64,000 bases of DNA from Tetragenococcus halophilus subsp. flandriensis (GCF_030161475.1 NZ_BSUG01000003.1:1-64000), one strand, 5' to 3'. Numbered from the stretch's first letter, positions 7,343-15,984 are shown. Notes: generated by a model from the sequence alone, not told the origin. Numbers and translations: made by a program.

Positions 7343-8137
7343 ATGTATAAAAAGAAGCGAAATATTTTCAAATTAATTTCTTTACTACTATTCATTTTGT
7401 TAGTTGGTACGTTAATTATTGCCTTTAAACCAGATCCAAAGAATGATCATGTCATCTCCCATCGTGGCGCAAGTGGCGAAGAAATCGAGCATACTTTTAA
7501 AGCGTATGATTTAGCCCTTGAATATGGCACGAAATATATTGAACAAGATTTGGTTAGGTCTAAAGAGGGAACATTATATGTATCACATGAAGAAAATGCA
7601 GAACCTCTAACTGGCGTAAATAAAGACTATAAATATATGACAGATGATGAAATTAATGAACTGCGAACTGATGATAACCAACATATTCTAAAGTTAGAAG
7701 ACGTGTTCAAGAAGTATGGAGATGATACTCACTATGCCATAGAGTTAAAAGAACAAGATAATAAAGGGGCTATAAAGCCTTTTGAGGAACTCGTAAAAAA
7801 ATATGATTTAGCTGATAACATCATTGTACAAGCGCGAAACAAAGAAGCTTTGGAACCAATAGTAAGTACTTTCCCAGACATGCCAAAGCTAATATTAGTT
7901 AATACTGAAGAAGAATTAAATGACGCTCTGAAACAGGATTATATAGATATTATAGGAGCAAACTCGGACTTAATGAATAAAAGTAACGTGGAAAAAGTAC
8001 ATGACAACGGTAAAGAATTTAGCGTGTTTACGTTAGATGACAACGATGAAATCAAAAGAGGAATCGATCTAAACATTGATAGTTATTTTACTAATTTCAC
8101 CGCAAAAGCATTAACAATAGAAGATAATTATAGATAA
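7343..8137 (+). CDS. Membrane-anchored glycerophosphodiester phosphodiesterase (GDPD)
   Basis: Hydrolyses glycerophosphodiesters to glycerol-3-phosphate and an alcohol; as an exported form it could act on lipid head groups or teichoic-acid fragments. One N-terminal membrane segment (residues about 9-28) anchors it with the catalytic domain outside. The domain opens with VISHRGASGEEIEHT (catalytic His-Arg and Glu), then EQDLVRSKEGTLYVSHE with the metal-site and second histidine, and a later IELK. The chosen ATG (264 aa) is preceded by AAGGAG at a rather long 15-nt spacing. It sits inside the island beside the endolysin, with own promoter and terminator; phage origin is not certain. Confidence 0.85.
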   Translation: MYKKKRNIFKLISLLLFILLVGTLIIAFKPDPKNDHVISHRGASGEEIEHTFKAYDLALEYGTKYIEQDLVRSKEGTLYVSHEENAEPLTGVNKDYKYMTDDEINELRTDDNQHILKLEDVFKKYGDDTHYAIELKEQDNKGAIKPFEELVKKYDLADNIIVQARNKEALEPIVSTFPDMPKLILVNTEEELNDALKQDYIDIIGANSDLMNKSNVEKVHDNGKEFSVFTLDDNDEIKRGIDLNIDSYFTNFTAKALTIEDNYR

Positions 8138-8143
8138 TAACGA

Positions 8144-8178
8144 AAAAAGCCGCTCTCGATCAAGAGAACGGCTTTTTT
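8144..8178. terminator. Bidirectional terminator between GDPD and endolysin
   Basis: AAAGCCGCTCTC and GAGAACGGCTTTTTTT form a 12-bp stem with one G-T pair and a short loop. It serves both convergent genes. Confidence 0.8.
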
Positions 8179-8210
8179 TATCAAAAGAGTTCCTTTATAT
8201 TTTTATTATT

Positions 8211-9443
8211 TTAAAACGGACGCTTTCCAGTGTTTAGTTTCTTCTGCATTGCTTTAACCATGTCACTACGCGGGGAAATAATGCCGTCTTGCGCTGTACC
8301 TAATTTCTTCTGCATAGCCTTTACGGTAGCTGGTCCAATGTTTCCGTCAGGGTCCAAACCTAATTCTTCTTGAATTTTCTTAATAACAATAGATCCGCCA
8401 GTTCCCCATTCTGCAGCATAAACATTTTCGTTTGCTTTATTTTTGATTTGACCAGAAATCACACCATCACAAATTTTACGATTATAGATTTGTTGTAGAC
8501 GTTTTGCTGTAGCTGAGTCAAATTTTCCATTTTCATCAATCTTTCCACTAGGCTCGTCGTTTTCTGAGTCTATTTTTTGAACATAATCCTTATTTGCACT
8601 AATTAAGTTACCTTTTGAAGTTACTAAACGTGGGCAACCATTACCGGCATGTTTGATTCCTTTGGTAGTGATTACTGTCCCTTTTTTACGTGTACTAAGT
8701 TTATTTTCAAACTCAACGTCGTTTGCAGCATAGACGCCTATACTCGTTTTTGCTTTAACTTTACCTGGGTTAGTAGTGTAATATTGCTTGCTCCAGTCTT
8801 TGCCACCACTACTTGGTGTCGCGTATGCATTCCAAGCCGTCTTATCACCATAAAAAATATCCACATCAATTGGTGAGCCATATCCTGGAATCACCGTATT
8901 TGAACTATATTGAAAACAAGCCGCGCCATTTTTAAAACCACGAGTAGATGGTGGCGTAGCATTTTTGTTATAGCCATTGCTTCGTTTATTAGCACCATAG
9001 TTAGCTACCCATAGCGCATTATCGTTGTCAGCAATCCGGGTAAAATCATAACTATCAAGTACAGCAGTATAAGTGTAAAACCATGGTTTAATACCTGTCT
9101 GTTTTTCAACTTCATTCAACCAATCTAATGCCCATTGGACATCACCCTTATTAGAAGCTTCCCAATCTAGTACAGGGATAGCGTCACCTTTTAAATAGTT
9201 TTTCGCATTTTTAACAAAGAAATCAGCTTCTTGTTTCGCAGTTCCTTCATAGCCTACTTCATTGGCATAATGGTAAACTCCTAGTAATTTTCCTGCCTGC
9301 TTTGCTTGTTGAAAATGCTTGTCGCAATATGGATTAACATAGCCAGTACCTCCTGTTGCTTTAATAATGACAAAATCTGCTGTCATATTTCTTACGTCCA
9401 TATCCGATTGCCAACTTGCAATATCAATTCCGTGTAATGCCAT
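8211..9443 (-). CDS. Phage-type endolysin: GH25 lysozyme with SH3-like and peptidoglycan-binding regions
   Basis: Muramidase of 410 aa that cleaves peptidoglycan. The GH25 catalytic domain covers about residues 1-205: HGIDIASWQSDMDV at the start (catalytic Asp), PVLDWEAS near residue 111 (catalytic acids), and the closing FQYSSNTVIPGYGSPIDVDI. Residues about 225-290 look like an SH3-type wall-binding domain. The C-terminal part has peptidoglycan-binding-like repeats with DPDGNIGPATVKAMQKKLG and a shorter MVKAMQKKLN copy at the end. No signal peptide, as expected for an enzyme released by a holin. It is last in the cassette 10162-8211. Confidence 0.92.
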   Translation of the reverse strand: MALHGIDIASWQSDMDVRNMTADFVIIKATGGTGYVNPYCDKHFQQAKQAGKLLGVYHYANEVGYEGTAKQEADFFVKNAKNYLKGDAIPVLDWEASNKGDVQWALDWLNEVEKQTGIKPWFYTYTAVLDSYDFTRIADNDNALWVANYGANKRSNGYNKNATPPSTRGFKNGAACFQYSSNTVIPGYGSPIDVDIFYGDKTAWNAYATPSSGGKDWSKQYYTTNPGKVKAKTSIGVYAANDVEFENKLSTRKKGTVITTKGIKHAGNGCPRLVTSKGNLISANKDYVQKIDSENDEPSGKIDENGKFDSATAKRLQQIYNRKICDGVISGQIKNKANENVYAAEWGTGGSIVIKKIQEELGLDPDGNIGPATVKAMQKKLGTAQDGIISPRSDMVKAMQKKLNTGKRPF

Positions 9444-9478
9444 AATTTATCATTTCCTTTCTTTATATAAAAAACGGG

Positions 9479-9688
9479 CTATTCAGTCGATTCTCTCTTT
9501 TTGTAATTTTTATTTGAAATTCCTAACATCGTTCCTAAACAAGTATTTAAAGCACCGATAATTGTTAAATATAAACCGATTTGCTCAAATTCAACAGCCT
9601 CACCTATCGTACCAATAGCCGTCATAACCGCAGGTACTGCAATAATAACAACCCATTTCAAAACATTATATGTCTTATTACTTACCAT
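9479..9688 (-). CDS. Phage holin, Dp-1-like
   Basis: Small membrane protein of 69 aa. It begins SNKTYNVLKWVVIIAVPAV, has two hydrophobic segments (about 10-30 and 37-57) and a basic tail SNKNYKKRE, matching the layout of Dp-1-family holins. It would form the membrane lesion that lets the endolysin reach the wall. It lies 35 nt upstream of the endolysin, with its start preceded by AAAGGAGG, and begins directly after the stop of the previous gene. Confidence 0.85.
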   Translation of the reverse strand: MVSNKTYNVLKWVVIIAVPAVMTAIGTIGEAVEFEQIGLYLTIIGALNTCLGTMLGISNKNYKKRESTE

Positions 9689-10162
9689 TTATCTCACCTC
9701 CTTTCGGGATAAAATCCCTTCATCCTTTACGGGTAGAGCCTTAACTTTTGCATGCAGCATGTCTCCTGTGTGGTTACCTTCGACAGCTTTATAGGCGTGG
9801 TACAAAATGTCAAAATTATTTAACTCACCTATCGTCACGTAACCACGCGCCAAATAAATTTCTGACTTATTCCAAATAGCATTGTGGAGTGTTGCTTTTT
9901 GTGCTTTTGACAAGTACTCAGTTCGTCGGTCTGCCATCTTATTATATTTTTCTAATTCTTTTAATCGTTCATCTTGCTTCGTGTCATTCAAAAACAATTG
10001 ATGCAAAATTTCTTTATTCTGTTTATTCTCTTCCTTCTTTTCTTTTACAATCTTCATAGTATTTTTTGTTAGTTTATACAGTCCGCCAAAAATACCAATC
10101 CCAAATAAAGACAACAACACACTGTTTATTTCCATCAAGCTATTCAGCCAGTCCAATATCAC
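9689..10162 (-). CDS. Membrane-anchored coiled-coil protein of the lysis cassette
   Basis: 157 aa. One N-terminal membrane segment (about residues 10-30, INSVLLSLFGIGIFGGLY) is followed by a highly charged helical stretch (residues 35-80, KEKKEENKQNKE) likely to form a coiled coil, and then a small C-terminal region. Proteins of this shape often sit directly before holin genes in phages of lactic acid bacteria and may modulate lysis timing or be a second holin component. I do not recognise a characterised homologue. It is first in the cassette and adjoins the holin gene without a gap. Confidence 0.6.
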   Translation of the reverse strand: MILDWLNSLMEINSVLLSLFGIGIFGGLYKLTKNTMKIVKEKKEENKQNKEILHQLFLNDTKQDERLKELEKYNKMADRRTEYLSKAQKATLHNAIWNKSEIYLARGYVTIGELNNFDILYHAYKAVEGNHTGDMLHAKVKALPVKDEGILSRKEVR

Positions 10163-10183
10163 ACCTCTCTTTCATTTATGTAT

Positions 10184-10288
10184 CATTTCGTTACAATTAC
10201 ATAATAAGTCACATTTCGTTACTTGTCAATAGGTTTTGTGTCGAAAAGAAACTTTATTTTTATTCCATTAAATGTAACTATATGTTAC
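10184..10288. promoter_or_regulatory. Cluster of GTTAC operator-like sites in the divergent promoter region
   Basis: CATTTCGTTAC occurs at 10184-10194 and again at 10212-10222. A palindrome GTAAC-N5-GTTAC lies at 10274-10288, just upstream of the CI-like gene. The shared half-site GTTAC suggests operators for the repressor encoded at 10313, controlling both itself and the leftward lysis cassette. Confidence 0.5.
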
Positions 10289-10312
10289 TATTTAATAAAA
10301 GGCGGTGTCATA

Positions 10313-10648
10313 ATGTTTCCCGAAAAAATCAAGGAACTAAGAAAATCAAAAAAATTCACCCAAAAAGATGTTGCAGAAAAAATTGGAATTACGCGTCCGG
10401 CTTATACCGCTTATGAAATTGGTAAGCGTCAGCCAGATTTTGAAACACTTCAAAAAATTGCTGATTTATATGAGGTGTCTATCGATTACCTATTAGGTAG
10501 AGAAGAAATAGAAAGTTTACCGCAGTATACTTCAGTTGATTTAGATAAAATGTTGGACAGCGCTATGAGTTTTGATGGTAAACCTATGACGGATAATGAT
10601 AGAGAAGTTATACGTGCTTACTTAGAGGGAAAATTTGGCAGTAACTAA
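10313..10648 (+). CDS. CI/Cro-type helix-turn-helix repressor
   Basis: 111 aa. The XRE helix-turn-helix covers residues 4-58 (IKELRKSKKFTQKDVAEKIG, then YEIGKRQPDFETLQKIADLY, VSIDYLLG). The C-terminal part (residues 65-111) is short and lacks a LexA-type self-cleavage domain, which fits regulation by the metallopeptidase encoded next. The ATG at 10313 has GGCGGTG upstream; earlier in-frame starts have no ribosome site and would overlap the operator palindrome. Expected to hold the lysis cassette silent by binding the GTTAC sites. Confidence 0.85.
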   Translation: MFPEKIKELRKSKKFTQKDVAEKIGITRPAYTAYEIGKRQPDFETLQKIADLYEVSIDYLLGREEIESLPQYTSVDLDKMLDSAMSFDGKPMTDNDREVIRAYLEGKFGSN

Positions 10649-10660
10649 TGGGGTGTTTGT

Positions 10661-11017
10661 TTGAACGAATTATTTAAAAAGTTGAACAAATTAGGAATAA
10701 ATTTAGTAGAAAGAGAAATGGAAAAGAATGGCTACTACCTTCCAGAAGCAAAAATAATGTTTATTAATGAAAGTTTAACTGAAGAAGAAAAGAAATATAC
10801 GATTTATCATGAACTAGCTCACCATCTTGATCATTCTGATTATATTGCGTTGTATAGGAAACCTGTCTATCATTATAAAATGGAAAGTGAGGCAGATGAT
10901 TATGCTATTAATCAGCTGATAAAAGAGCATGACGGAGTTTATAATTATAGTCAGTTAATTGATAAATTTAATATTAGTATGGGAAAAGATGAAAAGTATC
11001 ATAGAAGGAGTAAGTAA
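10661..11017 (+). CDS. ImmA/IrrE-type metallopeptidase
   Basis: 118 aa. The zinc-binding HELAHHLDH motif lies near residue 47 and the third ligand in ESEADDYA near residue 76, the ImmA/IrrE (DUF955) pattern. In ICEBs1 of Bacillus, ImmA cleaves the repressor ImmR to induce the element; the same partnership is inferred here from adjacency to the CI-like gene, 12 nt upstream. Start is TTG preceded by GGGGTG. Confidence 0.85.
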   Translation: MNELFKKLNKLGINLVEREMEKNGYYLPEAKIMFINESLTEEEKKYTIYHELAHHLDHSDYIALYRKPVYHYKMESEADDYAINQLIKEHDGVYNYSQLIDKFNISMGKDEKYHRRSK

Positions 11018-11019
11018 AA

Positions 11020-11973
11020 GTGGGGTTTATTTTTTTAATTTTAACGTTGTTATCTTTTTTTGGATTTTTTGGATGTGTGATATGGCTAATAGTTAGCTTT
11101 TTTACCAAAGCGCCAAAAAAAATTCCAATTATTTCTTTAATAACGTCTATAGTTGTTTTTATGATAAGTGTTCCAATTATGAGCAATTCAATCAATGCAG
11201 CGACGGGTTCCGCTTCAGATAATTCAGTTACAACAGATAGCTCCAAAGTAACCGCTGATGATTTAGAAATAACCGCAGACGGTGAGCATACTTACGTTGA
11301 TCGATTAGAGTTCGAAACAAATGAAAATGGTATCGCTAATATTGAAGGAACTACAGCTGGAGATGCCAAGGTTTCTTTAACGCCAAGAAGTTCAAGTTCT
11401 GATAGTCAAAGAACAAAGGCAGATGAAAGGGGAAAATTTAATTTTGAAGTTGAAGTCTCTGATATCAGTCAAGAAGAGTATGGGTTACAAGCATCCTATA
11501 ATGATAAAATGGGCGAAAAGTTAGAAGTGCATGTTCGAAACGACTACTACGAAGATGATACAGACGTTGAAGAAGACGACAAATTAAGCGACGATGAAGT
11601 TAATAGTTATATTAATGACCTCATAAGACAAGACCAAGGCTTCGCTGACGGTACGCTTGATGAAAATGGCAATGAAACAGATAACGGCACGCCTAATCCT
11701 GAATTTGATTGGTCAACAACGATCGAAAGCGTACAATATGACGGAGAAAGTACGATTGCTATATTTGTTAATGATGATTTTGCTAACTTTACTCAAGATG
11801 AAGCACAAAGTGCACTAAACAAAGCGCAAAATGTAGCTTATGAAGTAATAGGTAACAACCAAGGTTGGAATAATAAAGAGTATCGCACTGGACTCCCTAC
11901 TAATGTTAAATATAATGATTCAACCATAGCAACTACAAAAGTATTAAATACAGAAGAATTTAAGTGGAAATAA
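11020..11973 (+). CDS. Membrane-anchored acidic extracellular protein, unknown function
   Basis: 317 aa from GTG with AAGGAG nine nt upstream, two nt after the peptidase gene. Two membrane segments occur at about residues 2-27 and 38-60. The remainder is an acidic, probably extracellular region with a beta-rich domain (about 80-165, repeated ...VSLTPRSSSS... type), a Glu/Asp-rich linker (DDTDVEEDDKLSDDE) and a C-terminal domain around residues 210-317. Similar proteins are carried downstream of repressor/ImmA pairs in prophages of lactic acid bacteria, sometimes as lysogenic conversion genes. No function can be assigned. Confidence 0.65.
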   Translation: MGFIFLILTLLSFFGFFGCVIWLIVSFFTKAPKKIPIISLITSIVVFMISVPIMSNSINAATGSASDNSVTTDSSKVTADDLEITADGEHTYVDRLEFETNENGIANIEGTTAGDAKVSLTPRSSSSDSQRTKADERGKFNFEVEVSDISQEEYGLQASYNDKMGEKLEVHVRNDYYEDDTDVEEDDKLSDDEVNSYINDLIRQDQGFADGTLDENGNETDNGTPNPEFDWSTTIESVQYDGESTIAIFVNDDFANFTQDEAQSALNKAQNVAYEVIGNNQGWNNKEYRTGLPTNVKYNDSTIATTKVLNTEEFKWK

Positions 11974-11994
11974 TAAATATTTAGGAGGAAAAAA

Positions 11995-12375
11995 ATGAGT
12001 TTATTTGATGGAATAATAGGGAATGCCTCAGAAGTTAAAAATAGTGAAGTAGAAAAAGAATTAGAAGCGATACTGATACCTGGCGAAAATGTCGATTTAG
12101 CGTTTAAACTTATTCGCGATCTAATTATTTTTACTGATTATCGTTTGATTGTTGCTGACAAACAAGGCGTAACTGGTAAAAAAGTGGAATATAAATCTTA
12201 TCCTTACAAGAGTATATCGCGTTTTAGTACCGAAACTATGGGGCATTTTGATATGGATGCTGAATTTAAAATATGGATTTCCGGAGCAACTGAACCCGCT
12301 GAGTCATTAGAATTCAGAAAAGATAAAAATATAAGCGATATCCAAAAGGCATTAGCACAGGCTATACTTAAATAA
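11995..12375 (+). CDS. Bacterial PH-domain protein (bPH_1 type)
   Basis: 126 aa, soluble. The pattern LIPGENVDLAFKLIRDLIIF followed by TDYRLIVADKQGV and KSYPYKSISRFSTET matches bacterial pleckstrin-homology domain proteins of the PF08000 kind, which are found in many Firmicutes and prophages and whose role is unknown. ATG follows TTAGGAGG. Last gene of the rightward group repressor - ImmA - membrane protein - PH protein. Confidence 0.8.
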   Translation: MSLFDGIIGNASEVKNSEVEKELEAILIPGENVDLAFKLIRDLIIFTDYRLIVADKQGVTGKKVEYKSYPYKSISRFSTETMGHFDMDAEFKIWISGATEPAESLEFRKDKNISDIQKALAQAILK

Positions 12376-12640
12376 AAAGGTAACTCTGAACCAATGGCAG
12401 CACTCCCTCGAGGGTGCAACGCATGAGTAGCTACTATCCATGAGTATCCGGTATCTTAATAAAAACAAGCGAACAAAAAGATTACTTAAACGAAGTATTA
12501 AATATCTATATTAGTCAAAAGGAGTTCTTGTTTTGTCGAGAACCTTTTTTTTTACGTGTACTTAGTTTTCAAAATTTTCGTATCCGAAACCAGTACTTTG
12601 CTCGAAATTGTTCAAGCATTTAATTAACTAGCATTTTTAT
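12376..12640. other. Intergenic region at the right side of the island
   Basis: Holds a weak terminator and a short palindrome-rich stretch (CACTCCCTCGAGGGTG near 12405, AGTAGCTACT near 12425). AAATTGTTC at 12605-12613 marks the start of the segment homologous to the left array. No gene is seen. Confidence 0.45.
12519..12553 (+). terminator. Probable terminator of the rightward island genes
   Basis: AAAGGAGTTCTTG and CGAGAACCTTT form an interrupted stem followed by nine Ts. Confidence 0.6.
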
Positions 12641-12840
12641 TATTTATTCGACTATCGAATGAATAATACTTTTCGATTTTTTTATTCATTTGAGTACTGA
12701 ATGAACAATTTTTTCTGATTTTATTGTTTATTCGGTTACTGAATAAACAATACTTTTCGATTTTTTTATTCACTCAACTGCTGAATGAACAATACTTTTC
12801 AATTTTTTTATTCGCTCGACTGCTGAATGAACACTTTTCG
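12641..12840. repeat. Hairpin array 2, diverged copy of array 1
   Basis: About five units of the same hairpin type (TTTATTCATTC ... GAATGAACAATACTTTTCGA), less regular than array 1. It is followed by ATCTCATTACCTT (12841-12853), identical to the flank of array 1, and preceded by the same AAATTGTTC segment. The two arrays are therefore copies of one ancestral segment in direct orientation about 6 kb apart. Confidence 0.8.
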
Positions 12841-12884
12841 ATCTCATTACCTTTCACTTGAGCTTAGCAAGTAAAAATTACGTC

Positions 12885-12930
12885 AAAAAAGTGGAGATCA
12901 AATATTCATTGACCTCCACTTTTTCTTTTT
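12885..12930. terminator. Terminator downstream of pgi (bidirectional)
   Basis: AAAAGTGGAG (12887-12896) pairs with CTCCACTTTT (12914-12923), with A- and T-runs outside. About 75 nt past the pgi stop on the minus strand. Confidence 0.8.
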
Positions 12931-12999
12931 GTGTGCTCTTCTATCTCACTATCACGTAAACTATCACGTTTCTTTACCCAACATGCTATAAATGTTGAT

Positions 13000-14346
13000 T
13001 TACAGACGTTTATTCAACTCATCAGCCAAGTCTTCAAAGCCTGGTTTGCCTAGTAAAGCAAACATGTTGCGCTTGTAAGCCTCAACACCTGGTTGATCAA
13101 ATGGATTAACACCATTTAGGTAACCTGAAATACCCACAGCAATTTCAAAGAAATACATGGTATATCCTAATGTATACTCATCCATTTCTGGAATTTTCAA
13201 TAATAGATTTGGAACATTGCCATCCGTATGTGCTAGTAATGTTCCTTCAAATGCTTTGGTATTTACAAAGTCAATTTCTTTTCCCTGTAAGTAACCTAAT
13301 CCATCTAAATCGGATTCTTGTTTTGGAATAGAAACACTTTTACGTGGATTTTCTACTTTTACAACAGTTTCAAATACATTGCGTGTGCCATCTTGAATCG
13401 TTTGGCCCACAGAGTGAAGATCTGTTGAAAAGTTCGCACTTGATGGATAAATTCCTTTTTGATCTTTTCCTTCTGATTCACCGTATAATTGTTTCCACCA
13501 TTCAGAGAAATATTGCATTCCTGGTTCATAGTTGACCAAAATTTCAATAGCTTTATCTTTACGGTGCAAAATATTACGCAAAGCAGCGTATTGGTAAGCT
13601 TCATTTTTCTTCAAGTCTGGATCCATATACGCTTTACGAGCATCAACCGCACCTTGCATTAAAGCGTCGATATCTGCGCCACTAACAGCAATAGGCAATA
13701 AACCAACAGGTGTTAATACAGTAAAACGTCCACCTACGTCGTCTGGAATGACAAAAGTTTCCCAGCCTTGCGCGTCAGCTTCTTCTTTTACAGCACCTTT
13801 TTGACGATCTGTTGTCGCATAAATTCGTTTATTGGCTTCTTTTTCACCATACTTATTAATCAGTAATTCTTTAAATACTCGGAATGCGATGGCTGGTTCG
13901 GTAGTTGTACCAGATTTTGAAATAACATTTACAGAAAAATCACGATCACCGATCATTTCAATCAGATCTGCAAGATAGGTAGAAGAAATGGAATTACCCG
14001 CAAAAACCACTTGTGGTGTCTTTCGTTGTTCTTTTGGTAACGCATTATAAAATGAGTGTTGTAAAAACTCAATAGCTGCGCGTGCTCCTAAATAAGAGCC
14101 TCCAATACCAATCACAACTAATACATCAGAATCTGATTTAATTTTCTCTGCTGCTTTTTTAACACGAGAGAATTCTTCTTTATCGTAGTTTTCCGGCAAG
14201 TCGATCCAGCCTAAGAAATCATTTCCAGCACCTGTTCCGTTTCTTAACGCTGTATCTGCAGCGGTTACTTGATTTTGCATATAGTCAAGTTCATGTTCAC
14301 TAACAAATGGTGTTACCTTTGAATAATCAAATGAAATATGTCCCAT
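13000..14346 (-). CDS. pgi: Glucose-6-phosphate isomerase
   Basis: Cytosolic enzyme that interconverts glucose-6-phosphate and fructose-6-phosphate in glycolysis. 448 aa, the usual length for the Gram-positive short form. Family motifs: [19 protein letters not shown] near residue 80, [14 protein letters not shown] near 143, [14 protein letters not shown] near 205, and [15 protein letters not shown] near 410. ATG is preceded by AAGGAGGAGG. A strong terminator ends only 14 nt before the start codon, leaving no room for a promoter in between. The last 20 codons are duplicated in decayed form at 6861-6919. Confidence 0.97.
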   Translation of the reverse strand: MGHISFDYSKVTPFVSEHELDYMQNQVTAADTALRNGTGAGNDFLGWIDLPENYDKEEFSRVKKAAEKIKSDSDVLVVIGIGGSYLGARAAIEFLQHSFYNALPKEQRKTPQVVFAGNSISSTYLADLIEMIGDRDFSVNVISKSGTTTEPAIAFRVFKELLINKYGEKEANKRIYATTDRQKGAVKEEADAQGWETFVIPDDVGGRFTVLTPVGLLPIAVSGADIDALMQGAVDARKAYMDPDLKKNEAYQYAALRNILHRKDKAIEILVNYEPGMQYFSEWWKQLYGESEGKDQKGIYPSSANFSTDLHSVGQTIQDGTRNVFETVVKVENPRKSVSIPKQESDLDGLGYLQGKEIDFVNTKAFEGTLLAHTDGNVPNLLLKIPEMDEYTLGYTMYFFEIAVGISGYLNGVNPFDQPGVEAYKRNMFALLGKPGFEDLADELNKRL

Positions 14347-14360
14347 GTTGCCTCCTCCTT

Positions 14361-14404
14361 AAAAAAGTAAAGTAGTAATGTATACACTACTACTTTACTT
14401 TTTT
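14361..14404 (-). terminator. Perfect hairpin between gdhA and pgi
   Basis: AAAAAAGTAAAGTAGTA (14361-14377) and TACTACTTTACTTTTTT (14388-14404) form a 17-bp perfect stem. It ends gdhA transcription and lies immediately upstream of the pgi ribosome site. Confidence 0.85.
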
Positions 14405-14432
14405 TATTATTGTTTTTCAAGTAATTATTCCA

Positions 14433-15782
14433 TCATACAAGACCTTGTTCGGTCATCGCCTTAGCCACCCGATCAAATCCTGCAATATTAGCACCAAGCA
14501 TGAAATTATTTTCTGAACCATACTCTTGGGCAGCATCACGAGTACTTTCATAGATCTTCTTCATAATCGTATTTAACTGCTTGTCCACGTCATCTTTTTC
14601 CCACTGCAAACGTTGTGAGTTTTGACTCATTTCTAAAGCAGAAACTGCAACCCCTCCAGCATTTGCTGCTTTTCCTGGACAATAAGAAATATCTTTATCG
14701 ATAAAATATTCGCTAGCTTCCATTACACAAGGCATGTTTGCTCCTTCTGCTACAATTTTAGCGCCATTTTCCACGATGACTTTTGCATTTTCTTTGTCAA
14801 TTTCATTTTGCGTAGCACACGGAAAAGCAAGATCATAAGGTACCTTTAACTCCCACACATTGCCACTTTCATAATATTGGGCTTGCGGACGTTTTTTAGC
14901 ATAAGCAGTTAAACGATCACGATCAACTTCTTTAACTTGTTTTAATAAATCTAAGTCAATGCCTTCTTTATCGTAAATATAGCCGTTAGAATCAGAACAA
15001 GTCACTGCCTTAGCGCCTAGTTGTTGTAATTTTTCAATCGCATAGATTGCCACATTTCCACTTCCAGAAACTGCTGCAGTTTTGCCTTTAAAATTTTCGT
15101 TTTTATCCGCTAAAAGATGTTTAACAAAATAGACAACGCCATACCCGGTCGCTTCAGTGCGCCCTTTGCTACCCCAAAAATCTAGTGGCTTACCTGTCAA
15201 TACCCCGGTGTCATATTGTTTTAAACGTTTATAAGTACCGTATAAATACCCGATCTCACGAGCACCAACACCAATATCACCGGCTGGAATATCCAAATTT
15301 GGTCCAATATGTTTGGATAATTCTGTCATAAAGCTTTGGCAAAAACGCATAATTTCATCATCTGATTTTCCTTTTGGATCAAAATCACTCCCACCTTTGC
15401 CGCCGCCAATAGGTAAACCGGTCAAACTGTTTTTAAAGATTTGTTCAAAACCTAAGAATTTTAAAATACTTAAGTTAACGCTAGGATGGAATCTAAGTCC
15501 GCCCTTATAAGGCCCTAATGCCGAATTAAATTGAATACGATAGCCACGATTAACGCGCCAATTTCCCTGATCGTCTTGCCAAGGCACACGAAATTGTAAA
15601 ATACGTTCAGGTTCAGTCAATATCGCTAATAAATTTTTTTCCACATATTCAGGATTTTTTTCTAAAAAGGGTTTTACAGTAGATAAAAATTCATCCACTG
15701 CTTGTAAAAATTCTGTCTGATGTGGATCTTTATTATGGACCGTTTCTTGTACTGCGGTTATTGCATCATTGATTTTTGTCAT
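14433..15782 (-). CDS. gdhA: NADP-specific glutamate dehydrogenase
   Basis: Forms glutamate from 2-oxoglutarate and ammonium. 449 aa, as for bacterial class I hexameric enzymes. The substrate site is in GLPIGGGKGGSDFDPKGKSD near residue 120 with the catalytic lysine, followed by PAGDIGVGAREIGYLYG. The Rossmann motif AVSGSGNVAIYA is near residue 237. The C-terminus ends FDRVAKAMTEQGLV. Monocistronic, with a ribosome site GGAGGTA before ATG and the terminator at 14361. Confidence 0.97.
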   Translation of the reverse strand: MTKINDAITAVQETVHNKDPHQTEFLQAVDEFLSTVKPFLEKNPEYVEKNLLAILTEPERILQFRVPWQDDQGNWRVNRGYRIQFNSALGPYKGGLRFHPSVNLSILKFLGFEQIFKNSLTGLPIGGGKGGSDFDPKGKSDDEIMRFCQSFMTELSKHIGPNLDIPAGDIGVGAREIGYLYGTYKRLKQYDTGVLTGKPLDFWGSKGRTEATGYGVVYFVKHLLADKNENFKGKTAAVSGSGNVAIYAIEKLQQLGAKAVTCSDSNGYIYDKEGIDLDLLKQVKEVDRDRLTAYAKKRPQAQYYESGNVWELKVPYDLAFPCATQNEIDKENAKVIVENGAKIVAEGANMPCVMEASEYFIDKDISYCPGKAANAGGVAVSALEMSQNSQRLQWEKDDVDKQLNTIMKKIYESTRDAAQEYGSENNFMLGANIAGFDRVAKAMTEQGLV

Positions 15783-15913
15783 AAAAATACCTCCTCCGTA
15801 TTTCCTGCTATTTTATCAGAAAAATTTTTTATGCGCACCTTTTTTTTGTAATTTTCAAATAATTTTTCCGAAAAATCCAAAAAATATCATGAACTTAATG
15901 CGCTTTACTTATT

Positions 15914-15984
15914 AAAAAAAGACAATAGCCCAAGTAGCCAATTTTATAAATACTTATCACATAGCTACTCTACTATTGTCTTAT
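15914..15984 (-). terminator. Terminator downstream of ybaK
   Basis: AAGACAATAG (15919-15928) pairs with CTATTGTCTT (15973-15982); an inner stem AGTAGC/GCTACT strengthens it. The minus-strand 3' side runs into seven Ts. Confidence 0.75.

Larger units (their letters stand above)
6861..12853. mobile_element. Putative phage-derived island beside pgi
   Basis: The segment begins with a decayed copy of the 3' end of pgi and ends at the second hairpin array. It contains a lysis cassette, a CI-like repressor, an ImmA-like peptidase and other accessory genes. No integrase, portal, capsid or tail gene was found, so it is either a remnant or a small non-autonomous element. The boundaries are inferred from the repeats and the pgi relic, not from a proven attachment site. 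Confidence 0.45.
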
